In this document: one piece after another, positions 1-8,661 of the stretch
Layout: each line of letters starts with the position of its first letter
How positions within the stretch are numbered: the first letter of the stretch is position 1
Assembly: GCF_037911135.1 (NCBI RefSeq)
Contig: NZ_JBBLYU010000001.1
Span: 1-64,000 of the forward strand
From: Phaeobacter sp. A36a-5a
GTDB taxonomy: Bacteria > Pseudomonadota > Alphaproteobacteria > Rhodobacterales > Rhodobacteraceae
Reading direction: 5' to 3'
DNA length: 64,000 nucleotides
Translations under genes and position numbers: made by a program
Notes under the pieces: model-generated
Told to the model about the DNA's origin: nothing
The model's database searches: none
Seen by the model: only the letters and a program-made list of their open reading frames with translations

Positions 1-82
1 AGTGGCGCGCGTTCAAGAGGCTGGGCGACCTGGCCGAAGATGTGATCGTCGACAGATGCTCTGGCAATAGAAACCAATTGTC

Positions 83-111
83 GGCCACCCCTCCACGACG
101 GGGAGGTGGCC
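83..111. other. GC-rich inverted repeat 3' of the first gene
   Basis: A near-perfect inverted repeat, GGCCACC(C)CTCC then a 5-nt loop then GGGGAGGTGGCC, lies just beyond the stop codon of the minus-strand gene at 123. It could end transcription or protect the mRNA, but no run of T follows it on the minus strand, so an intrinsic terminator is not certain. Confidence 0.45.
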
Positions 112-122
112 GGGATACAGCG

Positions 123-629
123 TCAGCCAGCGTTTGACACAAGCTCGAATGTGGCATTGTCGTTCAGAACCTGGATGCCCTGGGCGACGCCGACGCCGTT
201 GCTGCCGAATGTCGTTGCGCCCTCCGTGTTGAGCGACAGATAATAGCCAGCAAATGTCGAGCATTCGAAGGCGAAATAATTGGCGCCGACGACACGCAGT
301 ATCCAGCGCTCGAGCCCGCCGCAACCGAACTGGCAGTTGATCGGTTTGATCTCTCCCGGCGATGGGGTGCCGATGCGCACGTAGCAATTGTTCCATGCCG
401 CTGAGAGCAGGCCGACTGTACCGTCGTCCTGCGGTGTCAGAATAAACTGCTCCCATGAACTTGCGCCGATTTGCGCGTTGACCGTTCCGGCGCCTTCGGG
501 CGCGGGCGCGTCGACACCGCTGCCATCCATGCGAAGATAGGCGTCGTCATAGGCCGCGCACTTGAGAGCATAGGTCAGCTTCTGCGTCGCTGATGCGGTA
601 GTGTTCTCTTCCAGTAAACCGAGATTCAT
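123..629 (-). CDS. Fascin-like beta-trefoil hypothetical protein
   Basis: A 168-residue protein of unknown function. It contains blocks such as DDAYLRMDG, SSWEQFILTPQDDGTVGL, NNCYVRI and YFAFECSTFAGYYLSL. These repeat the pattern of fascin or agglutinin-type beta-trefoil repeats (an 'exposed to X, W-E-x-F, D-G-T-V-x-L' rhythm), which usually bind sugars or other ligands. There is no signal peptide or membrane segment. Several cysteines (the CQFGCGG block and others) could pair. The start ATG at 629 is supported by a strong GGAGGAGG ribosome site seven bases upstream. It stands alone, next to a frameshifted channel gene. The fold assignment is from pattern only. Confidence 0.65.
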   Translation of the reverse strand: MNLGLLEENTTASATQKLTYALKCAAYDDAYLRMDGSGVDAPAPEGAGTVNAQIGASSWEQFILTPQDDGTVGLLSAAWNNCYVRIGTPSPGEIKPINCQFGCGGLERWILRVVGANYFAFECSTFAGYYLSLNTEGATTFGSNGVGVAQGIQVLNDNATFELVSNAG

Positions 630-797
630 AGCAGGTCCTCCTCCGTTTCAGGGAGGTTTGAATAGCATGAAACACAATCAAAGATTGAGTTAAATCGCCA
701 TCATTCCAGCGCGATGGCAGAGTGAATTGCGGCCTCGTGGCTAGGAGCGTTTGATGATCGCAAACAGCGATCCAGCGCTCGGCCACAGGGGTGTGGG

Positions 798-1681
798 TCA
801 CGCACTGGGTTTCTGCGCCGCGGCAATATCGACCGGGATCGGCGCGTTGACCGTCAGGGTTCGGTAGGGGAAGGGAATCTCGATACCCGCATCGTCCAGG
901 GCGGATTTCACGGCACTGACAACCTGATCCCGGCTGGCGCGGATATCCACCGGTTCGGACCCGGTCCACCAGGTAATTTCGAAGTCGATGGAGGACGCGC
1001 CAAAGCTCTTGGCAAAGACCTGAAGTCGCGCACGTCGTTGCGCACCATATCGACGCCTCTGACCGCTTTTGAGATGACATCACGAGCGGTATCGACGTCT
1101 TCGCCATAGGCGACGCCGCAGATCAGCGTGGCGCGCCGCAGCTCGCGGTTGGTGCGCACGGTGACGGCGTTGTGGAACAGCTGCGCGTTGGGGACGACAA
1201 CCAGCTGGCCGTCTGTCTGACGGATCCGGGTGTCGCGCACGGTGATCGCCTCGATCTTGCCCTCGGCACCCTCGCATTCGATGAAGTCGCCGATTTGAAA
1301 GGGTTCTCGCAGGAGGAGCAGAATACCAGCCAGGAAGTTTTCAAAGGTATCCTTGAAGGCAAAGCCAATCGCCACCGACCCAAGGCCAAGGGTGGTCAGC
1401 GCCTTGCCCGGCGTGATCGTGGGGAAAACAACGGTGACTGCGATCAGGCTGCCGATAAGCCACAGAAGGACGCTGGCAAGGAGCTGTAACACATCGCAGA
1501 GATTGCGTCGCAGTTTCAGCTGGCTGCTGATCCGCCGGATGATCGTTTTTGCCGCCCAGACCAGCGCAGCTGTCAGCACCAGAACGATGATGGCAACGGC
1601 CAGACGCGGTAGCGCATCGATGGCGCCTTCCAGCCACCCCGTCAATTGGTCCATCAGTGTGGCGCTGATCTCGGCAGTCAT
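798..1681 (-). pseudogene. MscS-family mechanosensitive channel, frameshifted
   Basis: Small-conductance mechanosensitive channel, inner membrane. The first ~220 residues show transmembrane helices followed by the MscS pore and beta-domain signature (LGLGSVAIGFAFKDT, FQIGDFIE, VVVPNAQLFHN). At about position 1021 the frame breaks. The long open frame runs into unrelated proline-rich sequence, while the next frame continues family-like sequence (VFAKSFGASSIDFEITWW ... IPFPYRTLTV) to a TGA at 798-800. The span of 884 nt is one base short of 295 codons, so a single lost base (TTC-CAG read as TTC-AG) explains it. Whether this is real decay or a sequencing error cannot be told here. Confidence 0.85.
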
Positions 1682-1798
1682 CGGCGTATCCCGTTACAGG
1701 TCTCTAGGGCTAACGCTCCGGCGTGAAAAAGGTTCCGCGCGGCGGAACCGACTGGGACACTTGGGCGTTGAACTGGATATGGAAAACAGGAGTTGCAG

Positions 1799-2638
1799 AT
1801 GATCGAGGCCAAGACGTCCGGCGAAGACCTCATCCAGGAAGAGTCCGAGAATGAGGCCGTCGAAGAGGCAACAGGCCTGTCTCCAAGGCTGATTTTTGAA
1901 ACCATTCGTCGCAACGGTGAGGAAGAATTGGAGCGACCCGTGCGGGCGCTGTGGTGGTCTGGCATTGCTGCCGGGCTATTGATCAGCTTCTCGGTGTTGG
2001 GCAAGGCCGTTTTCAAGACCCATCTACCAGATGCCAGCTGGTCCCCGCTTGTTGAGAACCTTGGATATTCACTAGGCTTTCTGATGGTCATCCTTGGCCG
2101 AATGCAGCTGTTCACCGAAAACACCATTACCACCGTGGTGCCGGTCATGTTGCGCGGGGACAAGGCCAGCCTGCTGCGCACCGCGCGGCTTTGGTCGGTG
2201 GTGCTGGCAGCGAATGTTGTCGGGGCCTTCCTGATTGCGTCGTTCTTTGCCCTGACCCCGGTGCTGGACCCGGCCCTGCGCGCCTCCATGGTGGAAATCA
2301 GCGAACACGCCACCGGAATGCCACCGTTTATCGGCATGATCAGCGGTATCCCGTCGGGGATCCTGATTGCCGCAATTGTCTGGATGCTGCCCTCTGCGCA
2401 GCATAGCGAAATCCCCCTGATCGTCATCTTCACCTGGCTGATTGCCGCCGGGGACTTCACCCATATCGTCGCGGGTTCGGTTGAGATGGCGTTTCTGATG
2501 GTGCAGGGGATGCTGCCTCTGGGGCAGGCTGTCTTTGGTTTTTTCCTGCCGGTCTTGGTGGGCAATATCATCGGCGGGACAGCGGTTTTCACCGTGTTGA
2601 CCTACGCGCAGATCAAGCCTGAGATTGACGAGAAATAG
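1799..2638 (+). CDS. Formate/nitrite transporter (FNT) family, YfdC-like
   Basis: A 279-residue inner-membrane channel of the FNT family (YfdC-like branch). An acidic hydrophilic N-terminus (~45 residues) precedes six predicted helices. Family-like segments include LWWSGIAAGLLISFSVLGKA, LGYSLGFLMVILGRMQLFTENT and TWLIAAGDFTHIVAGS. Classical FocA/NirC proteins conduct formate or nitrite; the substrate of the YfdC branch is not settled. A TTG six bases upstream is also in frame, but the ATG at 1799 is chosen because ACAGGAG lies just ahead of it. It is monocistronic and is followed by a small membrane-protein gene. Confidence 0.85.
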   Translation: MIEAKTSGEDLIQEESENEAVEEATGLSPRLIFETIRRNGEEELERPVRALWWSGIAAGLLISFSVLGKAVFKTHLPDASWSPLVENLGYSLGFLMVILGRMQLFTENTITTVVPVMLRGDKASLLRTARLWSVVLAANVVGAFLIASFFALTPVLDPALRASMVEISEHATGMPPFIGMISGIPSGILIAAIVWMLPSAQHSEIPLIVIFTWLIAAGDFTHIVAGSVEMAFLMVQGMLPLGQAVFGFFLPVLVGNIIGGTAVFTVLTYAQIKPEIDEK

Positions 2639-2757
2639 GCATCTGTTTCAGACCCGGTCCGCGCCAGTCAGGCGTAGGACCGGCCAAGTCTCGGAACCTT
2701 TTCCTGTCAAAAACGTTGTGTTTGCAGAACCATAACGGATAGAGACGAGGATGATCG

Positions 2758-2919
2758 ATGATGAATTGGCCACTGGTTTTTTCTCTGATTGCAGCTGCTT
2801 CGGCAGTACTGGCATTTGGTGGTGTCGCGGCAGGGGCGGCATTTGCTGCCAACGTGGTATTCCTGATTTCAATGTTCTTGCTGGGGCTTTCGCTCATCGA
2901 TCGGACGCTATGCGACTGA
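2758..2919 (+). CDS. Small DUF1328/UPF0391-like membrane protein
   Basis: A 53-residue protein beginning MMNWPLVFSLIAA, with two hydrophobic segments separated by a glycine turn (AFGGVAAGAAFA) and ending IDRTLCD. This layout (Trp near the N-terminus, short helix, FGG turn, second helix) matches the DUF1328/UPF0391 family of tiny inner-membrane proteins with unknown or stress-related roles. GAGG sits seven bases before the ATG at 2758. A strong terminator follows within 30 bases, which supports a real short transcript. An overlapping longer open frame starting at 2751 lacks a ribosome site with good spacing and has no family-like sequence. Confidence 0.7.
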   Translation: MMNWPLVFSLIAAASAVLAFGGVAAGAAFAANVVFLISMFLLGLSLIDRTLCD

Positions 2920-2944
2920 CCGGACGACGCCTCCGATAAGAGCA

Positions 2945-2989
2945 GACAAAAAAAGACGCGACCCAGAGCGGATCGCGTCTTTTTTTGTC
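2945..2989. terminator. Bidirectional rho-independent terminator
   Basis: A perfect 17-bp inverted repeat (GACAAAAAAAGACGCGA / TCGCGTCTTTTTTTGTC) with an 11-nt loop. It gives a GC-rich stem with a T run on both strands. It separates the small membrane gene (+) from the convergent reductase gene (-) and can serve both. Confidence 0.92.
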
Positions 2990-2998
2990 CGCAGTATC

Positions 2999-4327
2999 TT
3001 ACGGGCCGACCGTCTCTTCTGCAAAACTGGGGTGAATGCCGACGACTGCGTCAAGATCGTCTGCGGTGGCTCCGCTTGCGATCAGCGCGGCGAAGGGGGC
3101 GATCAGCTCCGGTGCTGCGTGATCGACCAGCGCCACGCCGCTCAGCAGGGGGCCGTTGAACGATCTGTCAAAGAACGAGTTGGCAGCCGTGCCGTCGTCC
3201 AGCACATCGCTGGACAGGCCAGACACCTGTTCACCGCCGGTGTTTGTCTGATCCATCCGGCCGACCTGCGCGACCGGCGGGATGGTATAGGCCGACTGCG
3301 GCACCAGATTGAGATCTATCTGTGCGGCGCCGTCGCCAAAGTGTTGGGTCGCAAAACAAGCGCCGTCTCGCGTTGCCACAGGGGTAAGCGGCAGACGGTC
3401 GGCAGCGTCGCCGACCGCGTAGATGCCGGGAATGGATGTTTGGAAATGCTCATCAATGGCCAGCGCGCCGGATTTCGCATGGACGATGCCCTGCACCCCT
3501 GGCCCAAGGGTGTCGGTGTTTGGTACTCTCCCAATGGCGGCTATCACCTGATCCGCATATTGGATGCTGCCATCGTCGAAGCTGACTTTGAACATTGTCC
3601 CGTTGAAGTCGATCTGCTTCGGCTTGCGGCCAAAGCCGATGGTGACGCCCTGTTTCTGAAGACCGGCCTGCACGCAGGCGATCGCCGGTGCGTGAAATTG
3701 ATCAAGCAGTCTGTCGCCATCGGTCATCAGCTGCACCTCGCTGCCAAAAGCCGCGAAGATACTGGCGAATTCACATCCGATATAGCCGCCGCCGATAATC
3801 AGCAGCCGCCCCGGTAAATCACTCCACCCAAAGACATCATCACTTGTGGCGGCCAGATCACCGCCCGGAATATCCAACGCGCGCGGGCGCGCCCCGGTCG
3901 CAAGCAACAGTTTTCCGGGCTGGAAAACCTCACCACCGGCGTGAATCTGGCCCGCTTCGCCAATCTCGGCAGTGGCGCGCAGCAGGCGCACACCGGCCTG
4001 TTGCAATTGATCCTCGAAGTGGTGGTTGAGGTGGTCAATCTTGGCATCGGAGCGACGGCGCAGCGCGGCGAAATCAAAGTCCGGCAGGGCCGTCAGGCCA
4101 ACCTTGGCCATATCACGGTGGCTCTGGCGATGGGCCGCGGCTTTCCACATCAGCTTCTTCGGGGTGCAGCCGCGGTTGACGCAGGTTCCGCCCAGCTCAG
4201 CCTGTTCGATCATCACGACCGAGGCCCCCAGCCGCGCTGCCGCCTTGGCGGCCGCCAGCCCGCCGGAACCGCCTCCTATGACCACCAGATCGTGGGAAGC
4301 AGCCGGGTGATGGGTGAAGTGGCTCAT
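2999..4327 (-). CDS. gor: Glutathione-reductase-like flavoprotein disulfide reductase
   Basis: A 442-residue cytoplasmic FAD enzyme of the class I pyridine-nucleotide disulfide reductases. It has the FAD dinucleotide fold (VVIGGGSGGLAAA, residues 15-27), redox cysteines 49 and 54 (GGTCVNRGCTPKK), a second nucleotide fold (IIGGGYIGCEFAS, from residue 177), IYAVGDAADRLPLTPVA, and the C-terminal His-Pro (GIHPSFAEE). Length and motifs fit glutathione reductase. One oddity stands out: the two arginines that hold the NADPH 2'-phosphate in known glutathione reductases align with Asp203 and Asp209 (LMTDGDRLLDQF), so cofactor or substrate may differ. The start at 4327 has GGAG six bases upstream; an upstream TTG at 4339 is less likely. 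Confidence 0.8.
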   Translation of the reverse strand: MSHFTHHPAASHDLVVIGGGSGGLAAAKAAARLGASVVMIEQAELGGTCVNRGCTPKKLMWKAAAHRQSHRDMAKVGLTALPDFDFAALRRRSDAKIDHLNHHFEDQLQQAGVRLLRATAEIGEAGQIHAGGEVFQPGKLLLATGARPRALDIPGGDLAATSDDVFGWSDLPGRLLIIGGGYIGCEFASIFAAFGSEVQLMTDGDRLLDQFHAPAIACVQAGLQKQGVTIGFGRKPKQIDFNGTMFKVSFDDGSIQYADQVIAAIGRVPNTDTLGPGVQGIVHAKSGALAIDEHFQTSIPGIYAVGDAADRLPLTPVATRDGACFATQHFGDGAAQIDLNLVPQSAYTIPPVAQVGRMDQTNTGGEQVSGLSSDVLDDGTAANSFFDRSFNGPLLSGVALVDHAAPELIAPFAALIASGATADDLDAVVGIHPSFAEETVGP

Positions 4328-4438
4328 AGTTGTCTCCAATTGGATTGCGTCAAAACCTCAACTCGCGGGCAAAGGCTAAGTTCCAAGAAACAAAACGCCA
4401 TCTTGCTGCGTTGAGTTGGCAACGCGGGAGACAGCCTC

Positions 4439-5494
4439 ATGCCAAAACAGTCAGATCACAGCTCAACCTCCAAGTCGGGGACGACCACCACCACCGACCA
4501 GTCGAAAACAGCCCCCAACCTCGACCGCGGCGGTCCACCGAGTGACCCCGGACGGGACCGGAGCGGGCAGACACAGGATGGATCGCTTGCGCAACTGGCG
4601 TCGTTCGCGAAACTGCTCTGGCGGGCCTGGGGCCGGATGGGACAGGCCAACGGCGGGCTGCTCGCCGCCGGAGTCGCCTTTTTCGGCCTCCTGTCGGTTT
4701 TTCCAGGTATTACGGCAGCGGTTGCTCTGTTTGGTCTGATTGCGGATCCAACCCTGATCACTGCACAGGCTGCTTGGCTGACCGGGCTGTTGCCACCGTC
4801 GGCTGCGGATCTGGTCAATCAGCAATTGGTGCAGGTAGCGAGCGCGCGCCCAGAGTCGCTGGGCTGGGCCGCCGCGGTTTCCGCTGCTCTGGCGCTTTGG
4901 TCCGCATCGCGTGGCACCGACAGTATGATCCAGGGGCTGAACGTGATTTTTGGCACCCGGGAAGGGCGCAGTTTCATCGTTCTGAAGGCGATGACTGTCG
5001 GCATTACTTTCACGGCCATTATTGGCGGGTGTGTCCTGCTGCTGGTCGTTGCGGCGATACCCGCCGCGGCTGCGCTCCTGGGCGAGTCAGCATTGTTGTC
5101 GATGGTGACCCAACTCCTGCGCTGGCCCCTGATGTTCGCAGTCGGCATCGCTGGAATTTCGGCGCTCTATCGATTTGGACCGGACCGGTCGGGGGATGGC
5201 TGGCAGCTGTTCACGCCCGGCGCGATACTGAGCTGTACGCTTTGGGTCGTCGGCAGCATCGGGTTCAGCCTCTATGTGCAAGCTTTCGGCAGCTACAACG
5301 AGACCTTTGGCGCCCTCTCGGGGGTGATCGTTCTGCTGACCTGGATGTGGTTGTCTGCTTTTGTGATCCTGTTCGGGGCCGGGCTTGATGCCGAGCGCCG
5401 CGCTGTGGTGGAAACCGGCCATTCTGTACCGGGTGACGCGCCACGTGCAGACAAGCTGACAGCGGATCGCATGTCAGCTCCCCACGCCGCCTAA
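4439..5494 (+). CDS. YihY/BrkB family inner-membrane protein
   Basis: A 351-residue protein of the YihY (UPF0761, once misnamed RNase BN) family. A polar N-terminal tail of about 60 residues leads into segments typical of the family: GGLLAAGVAFFGLLSVFPG, SASRGTDSMIQGLNVIFGT, and the C-terminal GSYNETFGALSGVIVLLTWMW. About six membrane helices are expected. The family's role is not firmly known. The start is set by GGGAG eight bases before the ATG. It is a single gene, divergent from the reductase gene and convergent with the MFS gene that follows. Confidence 0.85.
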   Translation: MPKQSDHSSTSKSGTTTTTDQSKTAPNLDRGGPPSDPGRDRSGQTQDGSLAQLASFAKLLWRAWGRMGQANGGLLAAGVAFFGLLSVFPGITAAVALFGLIADPTLITAQAAWLTGLLPPSAADLVNQQLVQVASARPESLGWAAAVSAALALWSASRGTDSMIQGLNVIFGTREGRSFIVLKAMTVGITFTAIIGGCVLLLVVAAIPAAAALLGESALLSMVTQLLRWPLMFAVGIAGISALYRFGPDRSGDGWQLFTPGAILSCTLWVVGSIGFSLYVQAFGSYNETFGALSGVIVLLTWMWLSAFVILFGAGLDAERRAVVETGHSVPGDAPRADKLTADRMSAPHAA

Positions 5495-5549
5495 CGGAGC
5501 GATGGGATCGGGGGAGGCGACAGGGAGATGACGCGGGCCAGTTGGGGTG

Positions 5550-6821
5550 TTAGCCTTCGGCATCCTCCTGCACTTCGCTCAACCGTGAGCCAAGTGCCGC
5601 TCCCAGCCCGCTAAGCAGGGCGAGGAGCGCCAGCACCGGTGCTGCGCCAACAGCATCCGCCAGCAGCCCAAAGCCCCCACCCAGCAGCAACAGCACGCCA
5701 ATCATCGTGTTGGAAAGTGCGGTATAGACCGATGTGTGACCATCCGTATCCATATCGGTCAGATGTGTTTTTCGACCGGCGCGCGCGCCTTGATAGGCGA
5801 TCTGGGCGACAAAGACGAAGCAGGTCACCAAGGCACTGGCAACAACGCCCTCACCCCAGCCGAACGCCGCCGCCGCCGCCAGCGTCACAGCGCTCAGCGC
5901 ACCCGACACCATCAGGGTTTGGCGGCTTGATCGGTCCGATAGCTTGCCCCAGATGTAGGAGGAGACAATCGCAGCAATGGAGGAGGCCAGCACCAGCAGC
6001 CCGAGATTGCCAAAGCCGCTTTCGGCGTCGCGTCCACCAAGCATTACCAGAAACGGCGGCGCCAAGGCGGTTGAGATCAGCAGCGCCCGGGTGCCGATGT
6101 AACGCCGCAACTCGCTGTCCTGCCGCAACGGGCGCAACAGCTCCTGCGGGCTGAATCCTTCTTCGGACTGAGGCTTGGCTTCTGGCTCGTTCAAACGTGC
6201 AAAGACGGCAGCGGCACCGAGCCAAAGCAGGCCTGATACGGCAACAACCAGCGAGATGGCCATCGGGCTGCGGGGCAATAGCCCGGTGCTGAGCAAAATC
6301 GCAAACAGAAACACACCGCTGGCGGCGACGGTTCCCGCCGTTCCCGAGACGGACCCCCGTTTGCCCTTGTCCACGGTTCGGGCGAGGATGTCCTTGTAGC
6401 TGGCGCTACACGCCGATCGCGCTAGGGCCAGCATGGCAAGGCAGCCCAGAATGACCCAGCCTGCCATGACACCTGGTAGCAGCAGGGCAGCGGCGGCAAT
6501 GCCAAGCGCAGCGAGACCCTGAAGCGCCGATCCGGCAGCCCAATAGTATTTGCGATATCGGCTTTGTTCGATCCGCTGGGCAAGGACCAGCTGCGGCAGG
6601 AGCGATCCTGATTCCCGCACCGGGACCAGCACCCCAATCAGATAGCCCGGCGCACCGATTGCGTTCATCAGCCAGGCCAGCACCAGTTTGGGATCAATCA
6701 AACCATCGGCCAGCTTCGTCGCAGTGAGGGCGGTGACATGGGTCGCAACCCGGCGGACGGCTTTGGGATCGGAAGCCTCAGACCCGGCCGTCAGCTTATA
6801 CGTCAATTTTGCAAAACCCAT
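5550..6821 (-). CDS. Major facilitator superfamily transporter
   Basis: A 423-residue membrane protein with about 12 hydrophobic segments. A central loop (ARLNEPEAKPQSEEG) divides the two halves, and a motif-A-like element sits in the second half (SSYIWGKLSDRSSRQTLM). The substrate cannot be inferred. An earlier in-frame start exists, but the ATG at 6821 (MGFAKLTYKL) has GGAG seven bases upstream, and the longer N-terminus does not look like the rest of the protein. It shares its strand with the MerR gene upstream but lies 120 bases away, so it may have its own promoter. Confidence 0.8.
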   Translation of the reverse strand: MGFAKLTYKLTAGSEASDPKAVRRVATHVTALTATKLADGLIDPKLVLAWLMNAIGAPGYLIGVLVPVRESGSLLPQLVLAQRIEQSRYRKYYWAAGSALQGLAALGIAAAALLLPGVMAGWVILGCLAMLALARSACSASYKDILARTVDKGKRGSVSGTAGTVAASGVFLFAILLSTGLLPRSPMAISLVVAVSGLLWLGAAAVFARLNEPEAKPQSEEGFSPQELLRPLRQDSELRRYIGTRALLISTALAPPFLVMLGGRDAESGFGNLGLLVLASSIAAIVSSYIWGKLSDRSSRQTLMVSGALSAVTLAAAAAFGWGEGVVASALVTCFVFVAQIAYQGARAGRKTHLTDMDTDGHTSVYTALSNTMIGVLLLLGGGFGLLADAVGAAPVLALLALLSGLGAALGSRLSEVQEDAEG

Positions 6822-6941
6822 TTCAGTCTCCGCCTCGCGCTGTTCCGATATCCTCTGCGATATGTGGCAACGGGCGCAGAAGTCTACGATCACATACAAT
6901 TGCCGCCAGAAAGCGTCGCCGAAGGAGGAGGTGGCCCGGTT

Positions 6942-7340
6942 TCAGCCGCGGGTCCGTCGCGCGACCTTCAGGAGCCGTTGAAAGGTTGGGCATTCCATAT
7001 GCGATGGCGCAGGGCAGTCGGCCACATGGCGGATCGCGTCACGAAGCGTCGACAGGTTGCGGATCTGTTGATCCAGCTTGTCCGCCCTTTGGTGCAGCTC
7101 ATCGCGTGGCAGATCCGGCCGCCCATCCGAGCCAAACATCCCCGAAATTTCCGCCAGCGAGAAATCGGCTGCCTTGCCAAGCGCGATGACCGATAGCTGC
7201 AACAAGGTCTCAGGCCCGAATTGCCGCCGCAATCCCTTGCGCGCGAGCGAGGTGATCAGGCCGAGCTCTTCGTAATACCGCAATGTGGCGGGGGTGACGC
7301 CACATCGGGCGGCTACTTCTCCGATGTCGTACAGGCGCAT
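6942..7340 (-). CDS. MerR-family transcriptional regulator
   Basis: A 132-residue regulator with the MerR winged helix at the N-terminus (YDIGEVAARCGVTPATLRYYEELGLI), a coiled-coil dimer helix (ELHQRADKLDQQIRNLSTL) and a short tail with cysteines and histidine (ADCPAPSHMECPTF). The tail is not the metal loop of CueR, ZntR or SoxR; an organic or redox signal is possible. It is divergent from an MFS gene, and the gap between them holds a promoter with the 19-bp spacer that MerR regulators untwist. It probably controls that transporter. Confidence 0.88.
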   Translation of the reverse strand: MRLYDIGEVAARCGVTPATLRYYEELGLITSLARKGLRRQFGPETLLQLSVIALGKAADFSLAEISGMFGSDGRPDLPRDELHQRADKLDQQIRNLSTLRDAIRHVADCPAPSHMECPTFQRLLKVARRTRG

Positions 7341-7352
7341 CGCTCTTTCCTC

Positions 7353-7383
7353 TTGACCTAAAGTGGGCTTGAAGTTGCAGGCT
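7353..7383 (+). promoter_or_regulatory. MerR-type promoter/operator for the MFS gene
   Basis: TTGACC at 7353-7358 is followed after exactly 19 bases by CAGGCT. The spacer region carries an imperfect 20-bp dyad (ACCTaAAGTgggCTTgAAGT). The long spacer with dyad between -35 and -10 is the hallmark of MerR-regulated promoters. The -10 itself is poor, consistent with dependence on an activator. Confidence 0.65.
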
Positions 7384-7419
7384 GCGCCAGAATGCTCACA
7401 CCCACAAGAGGAGACTGGC

Positions 7420-8661
7420 ATGTCTGTACCGGCAGCCCCGATTTCTGATGCCGTCTGGAAGGATCCGCGCGCGCTGGCCCTGCTATTCGCCGCAACCCTG
7501 ACCATTATGGCGAACGCCACCATCAGCCCGGCCCTTCCCGGGCTTGAGGCCGAGTTCGCCGATACGCCGAATGCGGCCTTGCTGACGCGGTTCCTGGTCT
7601 CTGCACCGTCGCTGTCGGTTCTGATCTGCGCGCCGCTCGCCGGGTGGATGGCGGATAGGTACGGGCGGCGCTGGATGCTGTTGCTGGGTATTGCGTTGTT
7701 TGCCGTCAGCGGCGCCGCAGGGGCGGTGCTGCCGAACCTGCCGGCGATCATGATCAGCAGGTTGCTCTTGGGCGTGGCGGTGGCGATGATCATGACTGCC
7801 CAGACAGCGCTGATCGGCGATTATTTCACCGGCGACGCGCGGCGTTCTATGATGGGTTTGCAGACATCGGCACGCAACTTCGGGGGGCTGATCTTCATCA
7901 CCTCAGCTGGGGCGCTGGCGGTGATCTCAACCCGGCTTCCCTTTGCGATTTACGCGGTTGCGATCCTTCTTTTGCCGCTGGTTTGGCGTTACCTGGCAGA
8001 GCCGGATCCGGCCCAGCGGAGCGAAACCGCAACCGGATCAACCGAGGGCGCAGCCCGTTCGGCTTGGCCTGTGCTGCTTGTCGGCTTGGCATCGTTGCAG
8101 ATGATAACCAGTCTGGTTTTCTTCATGATGCCGACACAGCTGCCATTTTTTCTGGCGACGCAGGCTGGCGATCATTCCGCAAAAACTGGGCTTCTGTTGG
8201 GGGTGCTGACACTATCTGGCGGGATGACAGGTTTTCTTTACCTGCGCATCAATCGCTGGCTCGGTGCGGCGGGCGCCTACGCATTGGGATATGCCTTGAT
8301 GAGCAGCGGGTTTCTGATGCTGACGGGGGGCGGCACCCTGTGGCAAAGCCTGGCGATGGTCGCCATCGGTTCCGGATTGGCCACGGTGATGCCGAATTTC
8401 GTTGCGCTGGCCTTGGCGCTGTCACCCGCCTCGCGGCGCGGCGTTGTGGCGGGCGCGTTGATGGCATCGGTGTTCCTGGGACAGATCCTGTCGCCTGCCG
8501 TCAGCATACCCGGCATTGCGACCCTGGGGTTTCTGGAGATGTTTCGTGCGGCGGCTGTGCTGCTGATCTGCCTGGCGATTGGCGCTGCTATGTGGGCCCT
8601 GATTCCCCGGCTCTATGCGATTCTTCTTGAGCCGATCAGGGGGCTGCGCCGCTCCAGATAG
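7420..8661 (+). CDS. MFS transporter, drug/metabolite efflux type
   Basis: A 413-residue, 12-helix major facilitator. The motif-A region is complete between helices 2 and 3 (GWMADRYGRRWML), and an NFGG segment lies near helix 5. The N-terminal half resembles drug:proton antiporters. AAGAGGAG lies six bases before the ATG at 7420, which fixes the start; a longer frame back to 7363 would run through the promoter. It is divergently arranged with a MerR regulator whose operator covers its promoter, so inducible efflux of a small molecule is likely. The substrate is unknown. Confidence 0.82.
   Translation: MSVPAAPISDAVWKDPRALALLFAATLTIMANATISPALPGLEAEFADTPNAALLTRFLVSAPSLSVLICAPLAGWMADRYGRRWMLLLGIALFAVSGAAGAVLPNLPAIMISRLLLGVAVAMIMTAQTALIGDYFTGDARRSMMGLQTSARNFGGLIFITSAGALAVISTRLPFAIYAVAILLLPLVWRYLAEPDPAQRSETATGSTEGAARSAWPVLLVGLASLQMITSLVFFMMPTQLPFFLATQAGDHSAKTGLLLGVLTLSGGMTGFLYLRINRWLGAAGAYALGYALMSSGFLMLTGGGTLWQSLAMVAIGSGLATVMPNFVALALALSPASRRGVVAGALMASVFLGQILSPAVSIPGIATLGFLEMFRAAAVLLICLAIGAAMWALIPRLYAILLEPIRGLRRSR

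Noticed and set aside
1-139. Possible 3' end of a plus-strand gene (a frame reading WRAFKRLGDLAEDVIVD...)
   Set aside because: Codon use at the start is gene-like, but the frame crosses the inverted repeat at 83-111 and overlaps the neighbouring gene's end. Too little is visible to call it.
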